Positions 15,001-27,000 of a stretch of DNA of 64,000 nucleotides are shown here, piece by piece. The notes beneath the pieces are model-generated. The model searched no databases, had not been told where the DNA came from, and saw only the letters and a list, made by a program, of their open reading frames with translations. The stretch comes from Lutraria lutraria (lineage: Eukaryota > Mollusca > Bivalvia > Venerida > Mactridae). A program made the position numbers and the translations under genes. The stretch is from NCBI GenBank assembly GCA_964023205.1, contig OZ026844.1, positions 5,640,840 to 5,704,839 of the forward strand, read 5' to 3'. The stretch's first letter is position 1. The number at the start of each line of letters is the position of its first letter.

Positions 15001-18000
15001 AATATCGAACAAAAGATATTTTCTAATCTTTACCGACAAGACACATGATGTAGGAACCTGATACAATAATTGAATTAAAACTAAGGAAAGCTTAAGATTA
15101 TATCTTAAAATCAATATTCAAACAGTTTATTATTTCTTGACTCTAGGGTAAGAATGGATTTCTGAAGGAACGAAAGGATTTTCTATAAAACACATAAATG
15201 ACCTTTAGAAGTGAACTCTAATAAGTGATACTTGATAACCTTTAAAGGTAACAAAAAAGCAAGAAGTTGGAACAAAATACCTCAGTCATGTGACCTTACA
15301 GTACTGAAATCATGTGACCTTTGGATCACTGACATCATGTGACTATAAACCTTGAAAATCATGATACAATGTACTAGAAACACCAGAAATATCAATACGT
15401 ACCATCCTGATTATCTACATGCATGAAGATCATATTATCTTCAACATCCATCACACTGTAAAACTGTAATTAACAAAAACATATACTGTATATTCATTTA
15501 TTTTCGTTGTGCTCAATTTTCATGGTTCTTACTAAAATGGCTATTTCGTAGGGACACAAATTCATGAATTTTGATTTTTGAAAAGAAATTCCTTATCTCT
15601 GCATTTAAATTTGTGGGGATATGATTTCATGGATGAGCTGACCCACGAATTCCATGAAATTAAATCCCCAACGAAAATGAATGATTCTACAGTATCTCAT
15701 AACTATATCAGATCCTGAGAGCAACAAGACCATCAACAGTCAGTTCAGAGAACAAAGGCAATCTAAGATGTAACAAGAGGGCTATCTTGGCCCTTTACTC
15801 TCTCACCTGAGTAAAGACTACAACTTATTTCATATCATTTAACTTCTTTGACGCCAATGTTTAACTAGAAGAGCCTTACACTAACCAAGAAGTCATCAAG
15901 ACAGACATTCTGAGCAACTTTCATCAAGACTTGATAAATTATGTCATCCCTACAGTGATTTAAAGGCTTTCTTATGATTTGACCTCAGTAACCCATGTTC
16001 GAACTTGTTATCATTAAGACAAAAACACAGGTGACCTAAAAAGGCTACAGTCATAATACACTTCCGATCACTATGCATGTACATACTAGTATAAGTGTAT
16101 TTACATTGTTTGATTAGATTTTCTTTTTTTAAATATTTCAAATAAAAGAAATTACTGTTCAAAGATCAAAACTATGGCTTTTGATGAGGTAAGTAGGTAT
16201 TACTAAATGAAATTATAATTTTAGTGGTAAAGCCGAATTAGAACTGTAAACCAGAGTTCCTATGTCTTAATGGTGTAAGAAAGTAACTCACTCTGTCTGG
16301 TTCAATGGTAGGTAACTGAGCTTCTATAAAACTGTTTCCATAATCTGTTGATATCATAAGATGACGCCATCCATACTACAATATAACATTCAAACACCGG
16401 TGAGATAAAACTTTCTTTAAACTTTGACATACAAATAATGAAATTCTGCACAACTATGCAATGAAAAATTATTATTTTTATAACAAGTCTGAAACATTTA
16501 CTATGTTTGATAAAACTTTCTTTAAACTTTGACATACAAATAATGAAATTCCGCACAACTATGCAATGAAAAATTATTATTTTTATAACAAGTCTGAAAT
16601 ATTTACTATGTTTTCATACTTGAAGATACTTTTTAATCCTTTCGTCCAAGAGAAAAACAAGCACCTATATTTTAAAATTAATGTTTAACAGCTATATTTA
16701 ACTTTAATTTCAAGTATTGTAGTATCTAAAACAGTAGAATAAGAATAAATTATTTTGAGACATATTTTATGCAAGAGACTATTATAGTATTGAGTACACA
16801 TAAAAATCGAAGTAAAATGATTCGGTAATTTTTTAATTTTGATTCTTTCAATGCCATTCCAAACAAAGCAAACCCATGAGAAAGCATTCAAAAAATTAAA
16901 CTCATATATACAGTACAACCTCTCCAGAGTGGCCCTCTCTTGAGCAACAATCTTCCTTTAACAACAGCATAATTTTGTACCACTGTATGATTTAACTATT
17001 AATATAACCTCTCTAGAGCAACAACCTCTTGACAACAAACTAAATTTTGTTTCTCCCAAAGTGTGTTGCTTTGAAGAGGTTGTACTGTATGTGGAAATAT
17101 TTTTTCTAGCAAAATATTTGATTCCACAAGTATCTGATTATCACTGAAACTTACTTTATCAGGGGAATTTTTAACCTGAGATGCATACAAGAATTTCTCT
17201 TGTCGCTCAAAGGTAACCACATTTTCTAGTATATCTTTGAAGTTATCACCAGCATCAGTAGATTTAGCTAGAGTATAATCAGTAATGGTCTTAAGTCCAA
17301 AAACTGAAATGTACAAAAATTTGTGTTCAAGATAACATAAATGTTTGTTCTTCAATGCATAAATTATGATGAACAATGAGAAACAAAAACATATTGATAC
17401 GATCCTGGATGGACCTTGTTGACCCAGCTTGATCAATTATTTTACAATGTTTAATACAACTGGGGATTACCAGGAAAATATTCAAAACTGATTTAATCCT
17501 TGAAATTCTGAACTGAGGAAGGTCCGGGGTTGTACCCTAGAAGTATAGTGATAATCCCTAGAGTTTCCAGAGTATTGGTGCACAGTACATGTGAGCGGTA
17601 GACCAGTGTTTAGCCGGGTTAAAGAATGATTTACAGGTTATTTGTCACATTATGTCCTTACCAGGGGTGGCCTTTGTTCACAGGTTTGACTGTACATAAC
17701 AATTTTGAGTTCATCTATTGAACTGCAAATGAATAATTCTGAAAGGTTTTACGAGAAATTATTTGATCGAAAAAAGTTACAAACACAAGCTACAATAAGG
17801 TACATACAGTGTTGTAGTATAGGATCATCCACAACATTGGCTCCATACGTGATGTATATAGTCTCTGCAGTATCTGCATATTTACTTTTAGTTTTACTAC
17901 CGGGAACAATGCCCCAAAACACCTTGTCAACAGCAGCATCGTGAATTTTTTTCCATTCTTTACCATTGGTTTTAGAAACATATAGATTCTGTAAAGAAGG

Positions 18001-21000
18001 AAATTATTAATATGATACAACTTTTAAACTGAAGCTGTAATCAAATAATGCACTGATGAAATCAAGATACTCATGGAAACTGAACTTACATAGACTTGCA
18101 CTGCAACATGGAATACAACTACAGTAAATCTTGCTCATGCGACCACGTGTACTAAGCGACCTTTTTCTTAAGCGACCACTTCAAAATCCCCCCGAGCGTT
18201 TTTGCACTATGTTTTTAATGTATTAAGCAACCTTTGCTCAACGCGACCAGCGACCGCCAATATGTCGACAAAATCCGCCAGATCTTTTCATTAAGCGACC
18301 GTTTGACACGTCAAACCGTTAATTCCCATAGATTGAGAATTGTAAACACAGACATAATTAGCACCTGACGAACGTGTGAAAAACATGACCATAATCACTC
18401 GTGTATGCATAGAGCACTAGAGTGTAGGACTTAGGTAAAATACATGTTGTATCATTGGAAATCCTTTGGAAAATTATTGTTATGAATGTAAAAAAAAAAA
18501 GAGTTTTTAGCAAAATAAATGACGAAAGACATTGAAGAAAACCGCGCCATTTTTTGTTTAGTTACTTTGCGTTACGTAAGTTTTACGAAAGCGTGATAAT
18601 GACTTTTCTATCAAAACACCAACTTATTTCTCAACCCAAGTATTCATACTTCTCAACCAAAGGGGTTTGTCACAAAAAAAAAAAAAATTCCATGTAACCC
18701 ATATACATATAGAAGGGAAACAACTTCGACCATTCGAATTTTCAAACGCGTGTTATAAACTTCCATGTTATTGCAATGCAGTACAAAATATTTAACTCAT
18801 ATATAGTGCAACGTGTGGGCAACTCAACACGCTAACAGAAAATGCATACTTATACTACCTTTAAAGATATTTTAAACTCGCTATTGAAGATTTTTCACTC
18901 GAAAATTGGTCAAATTTTACAAAACGACACTGTCGTAAAATCGCAGTGTGTATACCGGTATACATGTACAGAGTGGAAATGTTAAATTACTGACACAACT
19001 TCTTAGAATGGGCCTTAATTCATAATAAAACACTATAATATACTAACTGCCAATGATTTCGCATCTCGGAAAGCTCTTATAGCGAAGAATTTGCGTATTT
19101 TTTTGTTCAATAAACCGGCAACTCGAAGTTTACTTCCATGACGGGTCACATGACAATCGCCTAACTCGTGATGAAAGCTTAAATCTGATTGCATGAGCAA
19201 TACTCTGTGGTATTTGTTTACAATTTACTTGTACCCTGTGCAATCTATCCTTTTCAATACGCTATCGGGAACCATACCTAAAAAATACCACACAGTATCG
19301 CTCATCCTATCAGAATTAAGCTTTCATCACGAGTAAGGCGATTGTCACGTGACCTATCAAGGAAGCAAAATAAAGAAAACGACAAAGTGACCAAAAACGT
19401 AAATTCTTCGTTAAAAGTGCATCCCGAGATGTGAAATCATTAGCAGTTAGTAAATTATACCATATATGATACAAACATAATGTTTGGTTATGAATAATGA
19501 CTCATTCCATGAAGTTTTACCTGTAATTTATCAGTTTCGCTATAGATTTGTACACGCTGCGATTTTACGACAGTGTGTCGTTTTGTAAAATTTGACCATT
19601 TTTCGAGTGAAAAATCTTCAATAGCGAGTTTAGAATATCTTTAAAGGTAGTAAAAGTATACATTTTCTGTAAGCTTGTTGAGTTGCCCATACGTTGCACT
19701 ATATATGAGTTAAATATTTTGTACTGCATTGCAATAACATGGAAGTTTATAACACGCGTTGGAAAATTCGAATTGTCGAAGTTGTTTCCCTTCTATATAT
19801 ATATGGGTTACATGGAAAAAAAAAAGTTTTTTGATTTTTTTTTGTGACAAACCCCTTTGTTCTCAACATCATGATGGTATCGTAATTAACGGCACGATCA
19901 GCAACATTTTTTGTTGATTTTCAAACTCGCGTCCACTACAGACGTCTTCGACAAAGAAATCCATGAAAAGTATGGAATCGTACGGGTTTTTAGACCATCG
20001 CTATGATAAACAATTTATTTCCCTTGTTTCACGTTTGACAAATTTCTTCTCCGGTAAAAAAATAGATTTAATTTGTCTGTATTGTTTTGTCACGGATAAA
20101 ATGGACTGATCTTTGCACCATGTATAAGACAGACACGATTTTCGATTTGAAATGAAACAAGGCTGGGACTTTAGGTATAGTTCAACTATCTGAAACTTCA
20201 GGTTTTTGTATGAAGAGACCGTTGTGTTAAGAGACCACTTTTGGTGTTTCCCTTGGGCGGTCGCTTAATACAAGATTGACTGTAGTTTAACAACAATTGC
20301 AAGGTGGATGTAGATGAAAGCAGTCTGCATCAAATTCATGCACGCCGAGCGAGTGACAGTTATGGAAAGCTGACCTATTAACCACATGATTACAGAGGTC
20401 CAACTTGCTACAATATGTTTCATTTGTCTACAGTAATAAATATATAAAAAAATGTAAAAAACGTTAAAATTGAAGCCTTACATTATGGGAATCTTTGGCC
20501 ATCAGATGATTACTGTATGTTGGTTGAGTATGGAATATTAACTCTCCACTGACAGAAAATGGTAACATGACATGAGTGAATGAGTCACCACCATTTTCTG
20601 TGATGTACATAAACATACCCTCTCCAATCAAATACACCTGCAAATATTCAAGTCAATCATTATCTAGCACCTAGTTTGCAACACATTCAGTTTAATTCAA
20701 TCATTATCTAGTGTGCAACAAATATACATGTTATCACATTAATTCAATCATTATCTAGTGTGCAACACATACTAGTACATGTTATCACATTGATTCTGAC
20801 ACTTTTGTAAGCTGTCTCACAAGCAATCAATTCAAATTTGAGATTTGGTACATATTACAAAAATTAGTATCATTAAAAAAATAAAAGACTATACATGTGT
20901 CTGGAGGACACAATTAATGCCCCAGCTAAGCCTTAAGTTAAAAAGGGGCTATAACTCCTGTGAAATAAATTCGATTTCACTGGAAATCTGTATTTTATTA

Positions 21001-24000
21001 TTATACACCTTCATGTAAAGTATATGAAACAAATCTCTGAAATATTTCTTGAGTTATCGCTCGGAAACCAGGGTTTACACTTTATGCCCTTCTGCCATTA
21101 CCAATGACAGGGGCATAAAAATCCTTTATTTCTAAAGTTCACTTTTCGTCTATCCAATTCATTGTTGTGTAAAGAAGTCAATTACAAACTTAAACTTAAA
21201 AAAATTATGTAAATAACTTTAGGTCCATAATAACATCAGCAAATCTTCAGAAAATCAAAGTACTGAAAGTACTCATGGAAACTGAACTTACATGGACTTG
21301 CACTGCAACATGATACTGGAACTAGTTTAACAATGCATGGCAGATATAGATAAATCGAGGGTTCAACGCAACAGTGTCGTAACTCATATTGAAATAAGAA
21401 CAAGTTACGTCAGTGTTGCGCTGAGCCCTCGAAATGTAGTACTTAGGTCCGCATAAAAATTAATGCATGCTGAGTGAGTGACACTGTGTTAAGCTGAACT
21501 ATCATTCAGTTTCCAAAAATTATCAATGCACAAAGTGACCAGTATAAATTCCAGCACACTGATAAACCAGAAACGCTGCAGTGCGACGAAACCAGGATTT
21601 CCAAGGCTTTAATACCACAGAATTCTTCGCTAAGGCTTCATCAGTGCTTCAGTTTCCAGTGCTACCAATAAGTTAACATAGACCTTTAACCTACTGGCAT
21701 AGAATGCAATCCCAAAGCTTGGTTTCCATGTAAGCTACCTCCACACAAAATTTCATCACAATGTGTAAATCCTTAATTAAGTTTTTCACCGGAAACTGAT
21801 TTTCTATTTTTTTAGAAACAGTGACCATGACCAAACTGACCCCAGATACAATTCCAAGCTAAGCTTTCATGCAAGGTTGTTAAATACCCAGTTGAGTCAA
21901 GATAAGTCATTCCAAACTTAAGTAATTGACCAAAAACTGATTTCTATATTTAATAACAGTGACCTTGACCCTACTGGCCCTTGATTTAAATACAAAAGCA
22001 TGGACTGGATGTATCAACACACAAAATTGCATCGCAATATCTCAATCCTTACTTAAGTTATTGACCAGAAACTGATTTTCTATTTTTAGTAACAGTGACC
22101 TTGACCTTACTGGACCTAGATGCAAGTCAAAAGCATGGACTGCATGTAAGCTACATACACACAAAATTTCATCGCACACAATGGAAATAAGGGGTTTCCC
22201 CCTTTTTGTGTCATCCTTGGTATGTAAAGTTGACAATCATGGTTACCACTATTTATTAAATTTGATTTCTTATTTTAGAGTAAACATTGATAATACTTAT
22301 ATTAATTACGATATTTTAAAACTTTTATTCATTTAATATTTCTATGTATTTTCATTTTTGGCAATCTAATGTCTGTGATATATGTACCATGTTTTATATG
22401 CTTTTTATACTGAAATAAATAATAATAATTATCACTTTGTGAAAACCTGGTTAAAAACTGACATGTTGAAATTGGTCAAACAATTAACCAACATAAAAAT
22501 GGAGGGGCAGCTTACCTTTTTAGAATCATGTGGATGTCTAACTATACCACTATGCCTTTTTATAAGTCCAGTAATATTTAAATCTTTCGTGAGATTCTTG
22601 TAAGTAATACCATAATCAGTACTGAAAAAAAAATGAAAATACATTACAACCTCTACAGAGCGGCCCTCTCTTGAGCAACAATCTCCTTTCAGCAACAGCA
22701 TCATTGTTTCCCACTGCACAATTTAACTAGTAATGTAACCTCTCTAAAGCAACAACCTCTCAACAACAACATAGTTGTGATTTTTGCAATAAATTACTTT
22801 GAAAATAAAAGGAATGAGGAAAGCAGCAGTGTTTTATATAGCACATTTGTATTTGAGTTAATAAATTTACTCTAGTATTTGCTTGGTCAGCTAGATCTAT
22901 TATAGCCTTCCCCAAATGTGTACAGGCCAATACAGAGAATATCTGTCAAACAACTCAGCCAATATGAACTTTACTAATCATTACTATTATAAAACTGCTC
23001 TGTCGCACACACATAACAATCAAGCAGACAGCAAATATTTGTGAGTTTAAGCCACTTATATTTCAAGAGAACTTTTCCGTAATTTCGTAAGTTCATTTAA
23101 AACTAAGATCTGTTAGAATTCTCATTTAACTTTATTAAGTTTAAATTCTTACGTTCTTAACACGGCAGAACTTGTAGTAGCACCTTGTCTCCCTTCTGAA
23201 GTCAAGATAAGTATATTCTGAAACACAAAAACAATAAACTTAGGACATTGTATAATATAGAAAACAATCTCTACTTATTGCAATAATCAGTGCAAAATAA
23301 TGGTGGTGCAACGATATACTGGTATATTAAGATACAGCGTCGGGCAAATACATACCGCAGTACGACATCCATGTACTGCATTATTTTCTTTAATTAATAA
23401 TTGAGCACAAAATCCATTGAAGTTAATGAATGCCAATTCAATTTTTAGTGTTGTTTTGAACACTCAAAGACCGATTTATCCCTCTGAATAACAAATTATT
23501 GATTATTTGCAGTTTTCCAATAAACCTTTATTGGTACATGTACAATGTGTAAAACTGATTTTTATCTATTGGTACTGATAAGCCATCTACTGGTTACACT
23601 ATATGAATGAACTGCCTTATAGTTATATCTCTATGTTGTTAGTTTTATTGTGTTTTTCATTTCTTCACTGTACTGCAATAAGTATTGCAATATGGGTTGA
23701 CTGTATTGCAGTATATCACAATTCAGGTTATGCCATATCATTGCACCCCTACAAAATAATGTCATGGTATATACAGTATGGTAGAACTGTATTTTTTCAC
23801 ATTTATAGAAAAAAAAAAGAATTTCCATGCTACATCTTTCTGGCCAAGTACAGGCACACATTCAATTAATCAATATCAAAAGTACAAAAAGTTGATTTTA
23901 ACTTGTAAGCAAACATAACTTGTAGTTTTTTTATTAATATTCATGAGTACCAAATTGTCCTATACCTGTTACATTGATTTTTAGATAAAAAGAATCAGTA

Positions 24001-27000
24001 TAAACAAGGCAATATATAATACATGTGATGATAACAATTTCCCATTTAAGATTGCATCTCATGGAATATTATTACACCTAAAACATCATTATATGATATG
24101 GGAATTTGTCTGACAGCTTGTAATGAAGGATAGACATAAAACCTGGTAGATTCAGAATATACGACGTAGATACCAGCATTCAGATATATATGTCTGTAAG
24201 GGAGACGTAAGCATAAATGGATTTTCAAAAGAATCTAGAAATAGAATTCTATGAGATACCAAAGATCACCCCGACAGAGATATATCATAAGACACCAATG
24301 ATACAGGGTTTTCAATAAGTTTGTGGCCAACAGGCCCAAAAGCTAGACTAACAAGCCTGCTAGGATGGGGGTTAAAAGCATTTTTCCAGCAATACTTTTT
24401 AGAACTTTGAAATTTTGTAACCGGTGTAAACTCGTTTCTAAATGGTCTACACCCGGTGAAGGACCCTAATGATGAGTTAACTATTAAAAATTACCATAGC
24501 TTATCATGTGAATGATTCATGTGTAAAGTATCTTCAATAAGGCAAATACAAAAAGAAATGTGGCAAATAATACCACAAAAACAGTTTTTTTTTTTAAATT
24601 TAGTAGTTTGTCAACCAAAAAATGTTTTTCTATTTTTATCACTGGTGACATATATCCCAGAACCCTAAAATACAATTTCTAGCTAAGCTCTCACTTAATC
24701 TTGCAACATACAGAGTTTGGCAGTGACACATTTATTTGAATTGAAATTATTAAACAGAAAGCATATTTATATGTTGCTTAATCAAAACAAGCCCACCAGA
24801 CTCAGATCGAGGGCTCGGCGCAACACAGTCGTAACTTGTTCTTATTTCAATATGAGTTACGACACTGTTGCGTTGAACCCTCGACCCGTTGCACTAACGA
24901 ATTACATACATAAATTGCTATTGTTATTCTATGTAGAAATAATCTAATTCTAGATCTATATTAGACAAAGGGAAAATGTGTTTGTGGCGATACAAGTGTA
25001 TGTTACAAAGAGTGAATAACCTAATTAATAATTTAATACAGGTGTTACAGGTTCTGTATGTATAATGAATAATTTTCAAAGATTCATTAAAACATTACTA
25101 CATTACAGTGTAAAAACTAAAAGTTACATATTCTATACAACAAGTTTTGCAGGTTAACTAGTCATGTAGTCAATGAAATACACTGATTGTAATCAATACA
25201 TCCAAGCTGTTGAATACAGACGCTTAACGTTAGGAAATTATTGAAAACATCAAACTACCTATCAGTTAACTTCAAGTGCCAACGGTTGATATTATAAACA
25301 TAAACAGTCAAAGCTGAGTTAGCAGCCACCTTGGAATAAAGGCCAGCCAGTGAATAAAGACCACAGTGTGAATAAAGGCCACCCTGTGAATAAAGGCTAC
25401 TGTGTGAATAAAGGTCACTGTGTGAATAAAGGCCACCCTGTGAATAAAGGCCACCCTGTGAATAAAGACAACTGTGTGAATAAAGGTCACTGTGTGAATT
25501 AAGGCCACCCTGTGAATAAAGACAACTGTGTGAATAATGGCCACTGTGTGAATAAAGACCACTGTGTGAATAATCAGTGGCTTATTGAATAATGGCCACT
25601 GTGAGAATAAAGACCACTGTGAGAATAAAGACCACTGTGCGAATAATGGCCACTCTGTGAATAATGGCCACTGTGTGAATAAAGACCACTGTGTGAATAA
25701 AGGCCACCCTGTTAATAAAGACCACTGTGTGAATAAAGACCACCCTGTGAATAAAGGCCACCCTGTGAATAAAGGTCACTGTGTGAATAAAGACCACTGT
25801 GTGAATAATGGCCACTGTGTGAATAAAGGCCACCCTGTGAATAAAGAACACTGTGTGAATAATGGCCACTGTGTGAATAATGGCCACTGTGTGAATAAAG
25901 ACCACTGTGTGAATAATGGCCACTGTGTGAATAATGGCCACTGTGTGAATAAAGAAAACTGTGTGAATAATGGCCACTGTGTGAATAAAGAACACTGTGT
26001 GAATAATGGCCACTGTGTGAATAAAGACCACTGTGTGAATAAAGGCCATTGTGTGAATAAAGGCCACCCTGTGAATAAAGGCCACCCTGTGAATAAAGGC
26101 CACTGTGTGAATAAAGGCCACCATGTGAATAAAGGCCACCCTGTGAATAAAGACAACTGTGTGAATAAAGGTCACTGTGTGAATAAAGGTCATTGTGTGA
26201 ATAAAGGTCACTGTGTGAATAAAGGCCACTGTGTGGATAAAGGCCACTGTGTGAATAAAAACCACTGTATGAATAAAGGCCACCCTGTGAATAAAGACCA
26301 CTGTGTGAATAAAGGTCTCTGTGTGAATAAAGGTCTCTGTGTGAATAAAGGTCACCCTGTGAATAAAGACCACTGTGTGAATAAAGGTCTCTGTGTGAAT
26401 AAAGGCCACCCTGTGAATAAAGGCCACCCTGTGAATAAAGACCACTGTGTGAATAAAGTCCACCCTGTGAATAAAGACCACTGTGTGAATAAAGGTCACC
26501 CTGTGAATAAAGGCCACCCTGTGAATAAAGACCACCCTGTGTATAAAGACCACTGTGTGAATAAAGGCCACCCTGTGAATAAAGACCACCCTGTGAATAA
26601 AGGCCACTGTGTGAATAAAGACCACCCTGTGAATAAAGGCCACCCTGTGGATAAAGGCCACTGTGTGAATAAAGACCATTGTGTGAATAAAGACCATTGT
26701 GTGAATAAAGGCCACCCTGAGAATAAAGGCCACCCTGTGAATAAAGACCATTGTGTGAATAAAGGCCACCCTGTGAATAAAGACCACTGTGTGAATAAAG
26801 GCCACCCTGTGAATAAAGGCCACTGTGTGAATAAAGACCATTGTGTGAATAAAGGCCACCCTGTGAATAAAGGCCACCCTGTGAATAAAGGCCACCCTGT
26901 GAATAAAGGCCACCCTGTGAATAAAGACCACTGTGTGAATAAAGACCACCCTGTGAATAAAGGCCACCCTGTGAATAAAGACCACCCAATTAAAAACATT

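Larger units (their letters stand above)
18058..20390. repeat. Dispersed repeat copy 2, split by the 2.16-kb element
   Basis: Left part 18058-18121 (actcatggaaactgaactta..) and right part 20283-20390 (gtttaacaac..gatgtagatg..catcaaattcatgc) join at a TA to recreate the repeat seen whole at 21256. Confidence 0.8.

Noticed and set aside
22042..22236. Minus-strand 64-codon ORF as an additional sortilin exon
   Set aside because: Exons 4 and 5 join in frame without it, and it lies inside a diverged tandem repeat.
25334..26987. Regular short repeat array as a CRISPR array
   Set aside because: The units abut with no unique spacers, the host is eukaryotic, and the array is explained as a MITE-internal minisatellite.
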